Origin: Siphonodentalium dalli
Lineage: Eukaryota; Mollusca; Scaphopoda; Gadilida; Siphonodentaliidae
DNA: 64,000 bases
NCBI GenBank assembly: GCA_032622095.1
Contig: CP136065.1
Coordinates: forward strand, 61,115,094-61,179,093
Reading direction: 5' to 3'
How positions within the stretch are numbered: position 1 is the first letter of the stretch; each line of letters begins with the position of its first letter. This document shows positions 33,973 through 44,527 of this stretch, piece by piece. Made by a program: the position numbers and the translations under genes. Below the pieces are notes generated by a model, which worked only from the letters and a program-made list of their open reading frames with translations, was not told where the DNA came from and did not search any database.

Positions 33973-35668
33973 ATAGTAGCTTGTATGGGCAGGAAGACAG
34001 CCCGGTCCGTGGTTATACATGTATATACCCATCCCAGGCATAGTGAACTGAATATTATATAAATTTATATTATAGACATTTCTGTTTATGTTTTGTTTAC
34101 TAATTTTATGCACTTTGCGAATAAAATTGCCTTCCTATCTATTTATATATCTTTCCGTTGCGGGTGTCACCATTATAATTTCCCTTGGATTGGAATTTTC
34201 CGATTGCATGGTTCCAAGATCGAATGGGGTCATGTTTGCTGTGTATAGTCCATATGTGTGATTGGCGTTCAGAGTTGTACAATAGGGTCATCGGGCCATA
34301 TAGAGGCAGTCATCAAAGGGTAAAAAATGTTTCTCCTTTGCGATGGACATCAGATATTCACTTACCATAATTTTGTTCTGTTCTGTTGACTTTGTTACTC
34401 AAAAACGTCACATATAAATTTGTATTGGTGCTTTAATAATGGTGTTAACAAGCAGACCAACACAACCATTTCATTTCTTAAACGATCAAAACGATATTGA
34501 TGGGTAAATTGAAATGTCATATAATAAAAACATCTATTATATATTTTTAAACTTCTGTTTGTATATGTGTGTGTATGTATGTATGTATGTGTGTATGTAT
34601 GTATGTATGTATGTATGTATGTATGTATGTGTCTTATTGACTCGAAAACTGCTCGACCGATCCGACTCGAATTTGGTATGTAGGCCTACTTTAGGTCCAA
34701 TTTTACGTGACCTTGACCGTGCTCATATACGCTCATAAAAGGCATGTTCTGGACCGATCGAACAATAGTTTGTCCAGACGGAGGCGATCACAAAGAAATG
34801 CCTAAATAGCCCCGACGAAGTCCGGCACATCAGCTGGTACTTTATAATTTGGCAAAGCGAAATTATACAGTATCCTGACCGAACAGTTACACAAAATACG
34901 ACCTTCGTTTCTTATAATTATATCTAAGAAACTCTATTCCCAATTTCGTGTGGTTTCCGATCAGCAAATGATTGACAAAACGTGACGTTATGTTGATCCA
35001 ACGGGCCAAACGCCGGTAGGCGGTAAAATATATTGCGCAACTTAAATAACTTGAAACGAATTGAAATAAGCAGTGTGTGTTCTCAAAAAAATTATGAACA
35101 TAATGCAAATTCTATATTTCTTCTTGACAGGATACTCTGGCAGATGATATTGGAGTGACTGAGCATTGCTGTACATAAGAACATACCCAAGCAGAACAAT
35201 GGTGGTGAGATAATAGCCATAGTTGTGTAGCATCAAGCCACCAGCATCATTCGAACAACGTCAAGAGAACTGGATACACAGAAAGAGTTGCGATGATCAA
35301 CTCATGTAAAGGGAAGAATAGTAAACTATTTTAGTAAAACAGAGACAGTACTAGGGAGAATACTCATAAAAAATAGCGTTGCACGCAAGCTGGAAGTAAT
35401 AGGAGCTTTTCTTATGACCAAAGAAGATTGAGGTGCATCAGGGTGCATGACGAAGAAAAAACAACAAATGTTACTGCTGCTATGTGCATTTGTAATATGC
35501 TGTACATAGCGTACGGGTTTATGAATGAATTGAAAGCAAATATCCAAGAATCACACACATATGCAACTGAGAGTAATCTACATACATAATGTGCATGGAA
35601 ATGAGAAATGATAGACAATACCAGAACAAGGTCAGGCCCCTACAGGAACCACGAAGTCAGCACAAGCA
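33973..35668. other. Region upstream of the helicase gene; TATG microsatellite
   Basis: A (TATG)n tract lies at about 34570-34632, followed by a dispersed-repeat-like segment (GACTCGAAAACTGCTCGACC, then TTGGTATGTAGGCCTACTTT) to about 34830. The sequence 34900-35668 is the likely promoter or 5' UTR of the plus-strand gene at 35669, but no TATA box or splice site can be assigned with confidence. Confidence 0.5.
34565..34632. repeat. (TATG)n microsatellite
   Basis: Imperfect TATG/TGTG tetranucleotide tract, ending TATGTATGTGTC. It likely represents replication slippage. It makes the cysteine/methionine/tyrosine-rich frame at 34514-34738 meaningless. Confidence 0.9.
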
Positions 35669-38600
35669 ATGAGCTTTTATCACCAACACATCCGTGTCGG
35701 GAACATGAATGCGCCATCCCCTGATGGCCCCAGTGTATATGGTGGAAAGAGCTTTGAGCAGAAAAATCGTGACGAATTTCTAGACACCGAAGCCCAGAGT
35801 ATTTTAAAACGAAGCGCTGAACAGTTGGCGTCGCTTGCAGACCAAATACAAGATGCTAGACAACAATACAGTGGATTGTGTGATCAGCTTAAGATATTAC
35901 CAAAGCCCAAACAACATACAGAGATCAGACAACGTGAGGCAGAAGCTCGTGCCAAACTGAGGGAGCTGGAATCATTAGATGTTAAGTTCACTTTGTACAC
36001 CGACATCGTTAAACAGAAACTGAACGAGATAAGAAAGTCAACTCAGTATCAATCGTGTTTTCTGCAACTCAAAAATGATTTCGACGTGGAAGTCAATCGT
36101 CTCAAAGCTGCGCTTCCAATATATATCCACAGACGCACAATCGTGAGCGCTATAGAGAACAACCAAGTGTGCTTGTTGATAGGGAAGCCTGGATCAGGAA
36201 AAAGCACACAACTGATTCAGTATCTACATCAGATAGGATACACCAATTCTGGAATTGTTGTTTGCACGCAACCCAGGAAGATCGCCGCATTGACTCTCGC
36301 CAAGCGTGTGGCATCCGAAATGGGAACAGATGTAGGGAATTTGGTAGGATACCAGGTCGGACAGCAGTCTGAGAAGAAGGCTAACACAAAGCTTCTGTTC
36401 GTTAACGACCACTTTCTGTTGAATGATTGCCTGAGAGATAAAACTCTGTCTTCTTACTCGTGCATCATATTGGACGAAGCCCACGAACGAGCAATAAATA
36501 CCGACCTACTTCTTGGGATAATAAAGAAATTATTACCAGCACGCCCAGACCTTCGTCTCGTCATATCATCTGCAACCATAAATCCGGATCTATTCAAAAG
36601 GTATTTTGATAACAAGTGTAAAGTGTTGCATATTCGAGGCTGGAGATTTCCAGTTGACGTTATATGGAGTAGTGATGACTACGATCAGTGCAGTGTCGAC
36701 AAATACGAAATTGAGGCTGTTCGTAAGACGAAAGAAATTCACTCAAAGTCGCCACCTGGTGACATTCTTATTTTCCTTGCAACTCCAATTGAGGCTGAAA
36801 ATTGTTGCAGAATGCTTAAACAAGAACTGCATAACTCACCGGGTGATGATTTCGTATGTATGGCTCTTCATGGCAAGTTAGCAGCAGATGAACAACAGAA
36901 CATATTCGAAGCTCAGGAAAGCAAAAGGAAGATTGTGTTCGCAACCAATTGTGCTGAGACTTCATTGACAATTCCTGGAATTAGGTACGTAATTGACACG
37001 GGATTTGTAGAAGAACTTAAATTCGACCCCATCAAAAGGTTGAGCTCATCGGTTGTCACAATGATAAACAAAGGTTCTGCGGGACAAAGGAAAGGGCACG
37101 CAGGCCGAATCGCCGGCGGAGTATGCTATCGCTTGTATGGGAAAGAGTCGTATGATGCTATGGTTGACGAACAAAAACCAGAAATTCTTAGAGTCCACTT
37201 GGAACAAGCTCTACTCACTCTCATGCAGTTAGGAGTTGACCCCTTTGAATTTGATTTTGTGGATGCGCCTCCTGTCGAAGTTATGACTGCGTCGATGGAG
37301 AACCTTACTGACATTGGAGCAGTAACTGGTGGGAAAGTCACTGAACGGGGCGAGCGCATTGCTAGGCTTGGTCTGGAACCAAAGTTGAGTTTGCTAGTGT
37401 TGCATGGGATAGATAATGAGGTTGCCATGGAAATGCTGGTCGTTGCTGCATCCAGCACAATTGCAGGTGATATATTTTATAGAGGAAACGATGATCAATC
37501 TAAAAAGAATTGTGACCTTTGCAAAGTAAAATTTTCCCATCAAGCAGGTGACACGACGACCCTTTTGCATGTGTATCAAGAATGGTCACAGGCGACTGAT
37601 AAAATGCAATTTTGCCTTGACAACAACCTTAACCAAAAGGCGTTAAGTATGATTGCGAGAACAACGAAGGACCTTAGAATGGCTATCAAGAAGGACCTCA
37701 AAATTGATGTCAGCCCACACTTTGCGCCTGATTTCGAGGGAACAATAGAACTCCTGAAGAAACTTCTGTTGAAATGCTTCTTCGGTAACCTATGCTACAG
37801 CGCAGGGAACGTGAACTATGGTTATATAAGCTGTTCACTGTCGCAGCTGTTTTATATCCACCCATCGTCGTCGTTTATGCTCACGAAAGTACATCCTGAA
37901 TGGGTGATATACCAGAACGTTCTCAGGACGTCACGCCCATTCCTCATCAATGTCACGTCAGTTGACCACCAACTAGTGACAGATCTGGTGAAATCTGGCA
38001 GAGTGTCAGCGACCTTTATTGAGAAATCCCACACGATGTCTTCGGTCCTTTGTAAATATTTCGGATCAATTCTATTTAATGAAATAGTTGGGCCGCGATT
38101 TATGAACTTGAGGAAATTGGAAGCGGAACTGCAACAACAGTACATGGCTACCATTTATGCAAACGAAAAACAAGGGAAAATAGAGATTATAGGGAATGGC
38201 TGTCCCACAGTAATGGTCGAACACATGATTGAGGAAGCAACCTGCGATCAAAGAGAGACCTTAAAAAATGATGTAGATATGTTCCGTTTAGCAAAGGAAT
38301 CGGAGTCTGGCCAAGCTCATATCGGTCGAGGCGCTGCAGTATCAGCGTTAGTTATCTGCAGTGGGTGTAGCAAAGTTATTATCACAACGTCACCATCTGC
38401 ATCGAGTGACACCGAACAGAGTATGCTTGAGATATTTAGTCAGCATGGTAAGGTCTTACAATGTGTCAAAAACAAACGCAATAAATGTAATGTGTGGGGT
38501 CATGTCATATTTGAAGAAGAAGAATCTGCAAATGATGCAATAAGAAACAGCAACGAGGACATTCGTGTGGAAATAGACAAACGTCTGGTCAGAGAGCATA

Positions 38601-40465
38601 ATGATATGCGTATGGATATAAAGATCGAATGGGTCCGACGCCGTTGTAAAGATTCCGGATTCATGAACTTCGTCAATACTAGTACCTGTAAAATAATAGC
38701 TGCTCTTCAACAAGTTTCATATCATGAGAAATGCATTGAAATAAAACTCCATGTTAAAACTCCTGATCATTCGCTTCATCTTAGAGGACTGCCTGAAAAC
38801 ACCGATGCAAATGATTTGAAGAATTTTCTGTTAAGGACCGCTGAAATCCATGATGACATGGTCAAACTCATTGTTGCTCGCGAGAAAGTTTTTACAAAAC
38901 CTGCTATCATGGACTCGCTGAGGATACAGCTTTCGGAAAAGGTCTCCCAAGTATGCAATGAGAATAATTTCTCTGTATCGGTGCTCACTCGAGAGGAAAA
39001 TGATAATAATTACGTGGCTTTTATTAACTGTTATGATTTGAACGCAGGTGATGACGTATTCCGACTGCTATCCAAAGAAACAATGAATGGTTCCCCAATC
39101 GTCGTGAAGTCTAAAAAAATAAAAGACTCATTATTTGTAAGTAAACTGATCTTCTCTGTGGTGGAAAATGAGATAGCTGAAGCGATTACAAATCTCAATC
39201 AAACATTTGAAGACACGGTCAGCAATGTCACCGTAACAACCAGACAGCGGAAATCTGGACATTGGAGTATTGAGATGGCCTGGAGTATTGAGATGGCCTC
39301 CTATGTTGATGCCGATATCATGGCGGAAGTGAAAGAGCACTTCAATTCTATCATTCAAGGATATCAGCTGGGCAGCAATATTGTGACTAACTATGAAGCA
39401 ATTCTTACAACGAAGGGCAGGGAATTCATCAGTCAGCTTGGTATCCCTGAGAAACGATTTGTGAAGTTTGACTCACCATCTAACAATCTACATATATACG
39501 GATCGAGAAACCAGAAAAAGGAATGCTGTATATCAATCATAGCATTCATACAAGAAACTTTGAATGAGGAAAGTGTTGATATAGACCTGCGTGGACAAGG
39601 GATGCCCAAGGGTGCCATGAAAGAACTTATCATTAAGTACGGAATCCTTCTCGAAAAATTTAAGACAGAAGGTGCATCCGTTGAGTTGAACCATCGAGAT
39701 CAAATTGTTACAATCCACGGCCAGATGGAAGATAGAGTGCAGAAAATTAAAGCCTTGTTGAACAATTTCCTGAACAGCATCACCCCGAGATGCGGCAAGA
39801 CAGCCGAAGCAGACGAGGAAGATGAAGTTGAGTGCAGTGCTTGCTTATGTTCTATTGAAGACGGTGATATGTATCGACTCGAGATATGTGGCCATGCTTA
39901 CTGCAAAGGTTGCTTACAAAGACAGCTCCAAATAAATGTGATGTCTGCAGAATTACCAATGAAATGTTGCGTGGAGGACTGTTGTGAGGATTGGGCTCTG
40001 AAGGACATATACCGCATGCTCTCAGATGACGTCACCATGGAGATAGTTGTGAAGCAAGCAGTGAAATGTTTCGTGATGAGTAACAACACGGATTATCGTT
40101 ATTGCCCAACACCAGATTGCCCATTGGTCTACCGTGTTACCAACGATGAACGGAAGTTCGATTGTGATGTTTGTGGCATGACGACTTGTCGAGCCTGTCA
40201 TTCGCAATGCCATTCTGGTATATCGTGTGAAAGGAATAAATCAGCAAAAACAGCGGATCAGAGTATTCTGGAATACCTTCGCTCCAACACAACTGATGTG
40301 AAGAAATGTCCTAATTGTGAAACTTACATCGAGAAGGACGGTGGCTGCCAGCACATGCAATGTAGTGGTTGTAAGAAGCACATTTGTTGGAGATGTATGG
40401 CCTTTTTCAATGAGTGTAAAGACTGTTACAAGCACCTTAAGAAGGCGCATGGCAGTTTCGTGTGA
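35669..40465 (+). CDS. DEAH-box RNA helicase fused to a RING-IBR-RING E3 ubiquitin ligase
   Basis: A 1598-aa protein in one uninterrupted exon. The first ATG follows an in-frame TAG at 35612. Residues about 30-140 are charged and helical. The helicase core has Walker A GKPGSGKST (172-180), TQPRK (200-204), DEAH (269-272), SAT (301-303), NCAETSLTIPG (427-437) and motif VI QRKGHAGR (473-480). An HA2-like part and OB fold follow (YIHPSS at 729-734). RRM-like segments start at about 902 and 1036, and a KH-like one spans about 1335-1375. The RBR ligase begins at Cys1389; RING2 (from Cys1547) has DGGCQHM with putative catalytic Cys1560. The order matches plant DEAH11/DEAH12 and similarly named invertebrate proteins. 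The likely role is RNA remodelling tied to ubiquitination. Motif VI has His where the usual first arginine finger lies. Confidence 0.95.
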   Translation: MSFYHQHIRVGNMNAPSPDGPSVYGGKSFEQKNRDEFLDTEAQSILKRSAEQLASLADQIQDARQQYSGLCDQLKILPKPKQHTEIRQREAEARAKLRELESLDVKFTLYTDIVKQKLNEIRKSTQYQSCFLQLKNDFDVEVNRLKAALPIYIHRRTIVSAIENNQVCLLIGKPGSGKSTQLIQYLHQIGYTNSGIVVCTQPRKIAALTLAKRVASEMGTDVGNLVGYQVGQQSEKKANTKLLFVNDHFLLNDCLRDKTLSSYSCIILDEAHERAINTDLLLGIIKKLLPARPDLRLVISSATINPDLFKRYFDNKCKVLHIRGWRFPVDVIWSSDDYDQCSVDKYEIEAVRKTKEIHSKSPPGDILIFLATPIEAENCCRMLKQELHNSPGDDFVCMALHGKLAADEQQNIFEAQESKRKIVFATNCAETSLTIPGIRYVIDTGFVEELKFDPIKRLSSSVVTMINKGSAGQRKGHAGRIAGGVCYRLYGKESYDAMVDEQKPEILRVHLEQALLTLMQLGVDPFEFDFVDAPPVEVMTASMENLTDIGAVTGGKVTERGERIARLGLEPKLSLLVLHGIDNEVAMEMLVVAASSTIAGDIFYRGNDDQSKKNCDLCKVKFSHQAGDTTTLLHVYQEWSQATDKMQFCLDNNLNQKALSMIARTTKDLRMAIKKDLKIDVSPHFAPDFEGTIELLKKLLLKCFFGNLCYSAGNVNYGYISCSLSQLFYIHPSSSFMLTKVHPEWVIYQNVLRTSRPFLINVTSVDHQLVTDLVKSGRVSATFIEKSHTMSSVLCKYFGSILFNEIVGPRFMNLRKLEAELQQQYMATIYANEKQGKIEIIGNGCPTVMVEHMIEEATCDQRETLKNDVDMFRLAKESESGQAHIGRGAAVSALVICSGCSKVIITTSPSASSDTEQSMLEIFSQHGKVLQCVKNKRNKCNVWGHVIFEEEESANDAIRNSNEDIRVEIDKRLVREHNDMRMDIKIEWVRRRCKDSGFMNFVNTSTCKIIAALQQVSYHEKCIEIKLHVKTPDHSLHLRGLPENTDANDLKNFLLRTAEIHDDMVKLIVAREKVFTKPAIMDSLRIQLSEKVSQVCNENNFSVSVLTREENDNNYVAFINCYDLNAGDDVFRLLSKETMNGSPIVVKSKKIKDSLFVSKLIFSVVENEIAEAITNLNQTFEDTVSNVTVTTRQRKSGHWSIEMAWSIEMASYVDADIMAEVKEHFNSIIQGYQLGSNIVTNYEAILTTKGREFISQLGIPEKRFVKFDSPSNNLHIYGSRNQKKECCISIIAFIQETLNEESVDIDLRGQGMPKGAMKELIIKYGILLEKFKTEGASVELNHRDQIVTIHGQMEDRVQKIKALLNNFLNSITPRCGKTAEADEEDEVECSACLCSIEDGDMYRLEICGHAYCKGCLQRQLQINVMSAELPMKCCVEDCCEDWALKDIYRMLSDDVTMEIVVKQAVKCFVMSNNTDYRYCPTPDCPLVYRVTNDERKFDCDVCGMTTCRACHSQCHSGISCERNKSAKTADQSILEYLRSNTTDVKKCPNCETYIEKDGGCQHMQCSGCKKHICWRCMAFFNECKDCYKHLKKAHGSFV

Positions 40466-42049
40466 ACATGTTGCATCGGTGATTTCCTTTGGTGCACATG
40501 CATGCATAGACAAACTTCTTAAGTCATAGGGGTACATTTTTTCATAAATCCAGGGGCAAACTGCAAGACATTTTCAATATATAACATTCTCTGGAACTAT
40601 CCTGCAACAATTCGCAATTGAATTTCGCATCATCTCCATTGCATATACAATCCGAACAGTACTGCAGAAAGAGTCAAGTTATTACGAATCGGGCGGCTAG
40701 TTCGATTGGAGCAAGGACCTGTCTATAATGCGCGCATTTTTCTAAGTTTCTACTTCATTGGAGTAAAAGTACATTTTAATGACATATTTTTGTCTCGAAG
40801 ATGATATAATTGATTTGTAAATCAAAAGTATGCCTGTCATCTCATTATGTCTGTATATTTGCGCGCACTCGACGTCTCTGGTTGAATAGATTAGTTCCTG
40901 GTCCAAAACTGTACAATCCTGAAAACGTAGTAACCTGACCCCTCTAGCAGCAGTCATTAAGAAACAAACAAGATCGTGGATTTTACTACCGTATTTGTCT
41001 CTTTATGTACCACGAACTGCTGGACTAATTCATAATTCCACAAAACAAAGTAACTTACTAAATGGCTTATTTTCTTAGCTCCATACGAGGGAGCTTCGTT
41101 TGTGTCATAAAGCTGAGTTAATTACATGTTATAACATCATACCCACATATTAAACAGTGAACAAATATTTGTATATGCAGTCTAATCCATCGAACCAGGG
41201 CGCAATCAATTCAAAATAGGACATTGTACTGCATTAGAGATATGGTGGTCAGTTGAGATTTGATTATGAACCTAAGACATATGAGTCATTTCGGCCCATT
41301 TTAGTTGCTCGACAGACATGACATGAACATTATCAAAATTATAGAATATATATGGCTGGTTGTCTTCCTGTATAAAGAAGTTCCCTTTCATGATCTTCAA
41401 ATATAAATTATGCTATAATGGATATATAATGTCTACTCGTGAATAAGTAGTAGTAGTGTTTGGTACATGTGCCTGAAAACGGTGAAATGTTAAAGGGTTT
41501 TCTTCGCGTAGAAAGTAGTCTTATTATTTTCATATGATTCGTTGTCCTTTAATGTTGTGTCACGAACCAAATTTCGCAATGAAATTCCAAACAGATTTCG
41601 AGAACATCTATTTGAAAGTCCAGGCAAATCGTGCGCCTAGCTAGGCCTTGAAGGGTGTTCATTTATGGGGGTGTATGCTGTGGGTGAGCTATAGCAAACA
41701 TTAATAACGTGTACAATGGACATCACATTATTTCTATTCTATACCACACTATTTAATAGGGCGTGGTTTGATGTTGACTACGCGGGTATAGTGTCCAGTT
41801 GAGTGCATATATATATGATAGACCACGACGCGGTACGAGTTGAACTATTCCCGAGTAGTCAAGAAACATGTGCATCGACCAAGAAAAACACCAGCTGAAC
41901 TTAACCCGTGTACATATGTGTTTGATAACTGTATTTTTATTTTTATCTTAACCCAAAAAAAAAAAAATTAATACTAATGCAAATACTCGTTATTGATAAT
42001 ATTGTATCTTTTATACTGTTTGGATAACTAATTAAGCACCTTAGTCTCA
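40466..42049. other. Downstream of the helicase gene, no gene recognised
   Basis: No canonical AATAAA was noticed close to the stop codon. An A run occurs at about 41955-41968. A compact stretch near 41745-41830 (GGGCGTGGTTTGATGTTGAC ... GACCACGACGCGG) is unremarkable. The 98-aa minus-strand frame ending at 40241 overlaps the real gene and is a shadow. Confidence 0.55.
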
Positions 42050-43490
42050 TCAATATTTTTCGCCATTTTACCCCCAATTTTTCGCTGTTAGCATTTTTTA
42101 GCATTGTGAATTTATTATAGAAATTTGATTATCTCACCACTGACGTGAAACTAATACTTCCATTTGGCAGAAAACGTGGCCACCATAAACCAAGATGGCC
42201 GCCAAAATGGCGACCGAAATTCGGAAAATTGATGAGTTTTCACACTTTCCTCTTGAATCATTAACCGATGTTGGAAATTTGTAACGAATAAAGACCTAAA
42301 TTTGAATAAATTCTAGTATCCAACCATTTCTACAACATAATATGTCATATTTCGGATCTCATTCCTGCCAGCTATCTTTAAAATGTGAATTAAAAAATGT
42401 GCTATGAAAGTTAACCAAAATTCAATTATGTGATTCTAGCCAAGAGTTGAACAGAAAATAACTGAATTTGATGAAGATAATGTAAAAATGTTTTAAATAT
42501 GTGAATTGCCATATAGTCACACTGAAAATAGTGCATTTTCGTTTAACATGGCGGCCAAGATGGCTGCCAAAATGGAGAAATAACCCAAATCTGTCCAATT
42601 TTTATTGATATCACTCATGTATTGGGGAAAAGTAAATATATGTGAATATGTGCTACTTTTTCGCGGAAATCCATGGACTTATGGAATAATTTGTAAATTT
42701 GTTGAACCATATAGCTTCTTATACCCGATAATTCAACATAATTATACCACGAAAATTAAGTCAAATCATCTTCATGACAGCCACACAAAATTGCAGAATG
42801 GGCACTGAGTGAGGATGAAAATTTAACACAGAAAATGAAAAATATTTCTACGGCAATGTTAAAATTGCACGAAGCTTCCTTTTGAAAGAACAAGATTGAT
42901 AAAAAAAAAACAAGATGGCTGTCAAAATGGCGACCGAAATATAGAAATGTGTTGAATTGTTACACATGCCCCTTACACCATTTTCGGTTATTTGTATACT
43001 GTGGCGAGTAGGACTTGTCTTTGTTTTTATTAGTTATGACACCAAGTACTTTGGAAAACATATTATGCTGTAATTTGTGTCTAATTGTTGTCCATACTCC
43101 GAAAAATGCAAAGTAAATAATGCGCTACGTAATTTCACAAATAAACTTGCTTCTCGAAGTTCTAGATTAACATTGGACAGAAATATGCATAATAAAATAA
43201 ACAAAAGTGTACACAGTTTTAAATATCTTTAGTGTCATTCCATTACACTCGACATTGATCTATTTGACCCAAGATGGTCGCCAGAATGGCCGCCAAAACT
43301 CACAGTTATAAAATGTGACAAATGTTTATATTCTCAAACGGCATTTAGCAAAGGTTGTGGATATATTCGCCCAATATAAATTAGACTCTATCATGTTAAG
43401 GTATATTGTGACTATGTTTGACCAAACATAGTTTGTTTATAATCGAGAATATATCAGAATGGACTCTTAGAAACCTAACATGAAATTGCC
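42050..43490 (+). repeat. Tandem array of a ~360-bp unit with ATGGC core, forward orientation
   Basis: AAGATGGCCGCCAAAATGGC-type cores occur at about 42193, 42555, 42912 and 43271, a spacing near 360 bp. Each is followed in at least two cases by GACCGAAAT and a similar downstream stretch. The same unit is found inverted at 47.9-48.9 kb, and forward and inverted in the arms of the foldback at 49-55 kb. Units are diverged and noncoding. Confidence 0.75.
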
Positions 43491-43817
43491 CAATATATGT
43501 TAAACGATCCTGCCCGTTTCCTGGGAAGGAAGTCAAACCGGATATGTGCTGACTGTATCATTATAAGAGCATAACGAGTACTCGAACGCAAAAGAATCCC
43601 TGCAGTCATAATACAGACAGAACTTTATGGCTATATTATTTCGTTTGGGGCAGATCTGCTTTATTCGTTGCCTATTCTTGATGAATTGTTGACCACGTTG
43701 ATTTCGCCCGGCCACAAAAATTTAGAAGATTCAGGAACAATATCACACATTGAATTCATCGAAGTCGAAGTTGCATTGCTATCATACAGCCACCGGGAAA
43801 TATAATTGCTCATCTTA

Positions 43818-44524
43818 GTGTCGGCGCACACGATCACGGTTGTCCCCGGTTTACCCGGCTGCGGTGTAAATCGGGCCCGATAAAATCGGGGGGTTCAGCG
43901 CACACGAGTCCGATTTTCACTCCGGTCATATGCATGCTATGCCTACGCTCACTGTAGTAAATAGCCAACTGGTGTGGTCAGCCGATCTAGACATTTACTA
44001 TAGCTAGTCATGGTGATTTATATTAATATGTATTTCTAAAGACTAATATTTATTAATAATAAACTGAATGAATATATAATATTAATAATAATATATTGAA
44101 TTTGAGGTCACGGGCAATACTGTGAATACTGCCAATAGCCGTACATTGGCGTAAACTACCTTTCCACAGCTACCGCCTTCTTGTTGCGATTACTATATAC
44201 GGGCACCTATTTTCTGCCCATAGGTCTACCAGCAGTTGTTACTTGTCGATGGATCAGAATTCTTGACATCATTTTCGAATAGCGGTCGCTGCTAACTATT
44301 CCGACATTTTGAATGATGTTTTGGTCATGTGACAAGCAAAACACGCGCGTTGCCATCGTCACGAGCCGGTTTTTCCGGATGAAATCAAACTCAGTTTGAT
44401 CGGTCCGGTTAAATCGGATCCGACAAAAACCGGCCCAAAGTGTCGGCGCACACGATCCCGGTTGTCCCCGATTTACACCGCAGCCGGGTAAACCGGGGAC
44501 AACCGTGATCGTGTGCGCCGACAC
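43818..44524. mobile_element. TTA-flanked MITE with 57-bp TIR (Harbinger-like)
   Basis: 707 bp, starting GTGTCGGCGCACACGATCAC and ending with its inverted partner GTGATCGTGTGCGCCGACAC; the inverted match extends for about 57 bp. TTA lies on both sides (43815-43817 and 44525-44527), the target duplication expected for PIF/Harbinger elements. The last 85 bp alone form another full hairpin, because an inverted copy of the terminus (GTGTCGGCGCACACGATCCC) sits internally at 44441. It is GC-rich at the ends in A+T-rich surroundings. No transposase. Confidence 0.85.
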
Positions 44525-44527
44525 TTA

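Noticed and set aside
40241-40537. 98-aa minus-strand frame over the end of the helicase gene
   Set aside because: Antisense shadow of the cysteine-rich RBR region.
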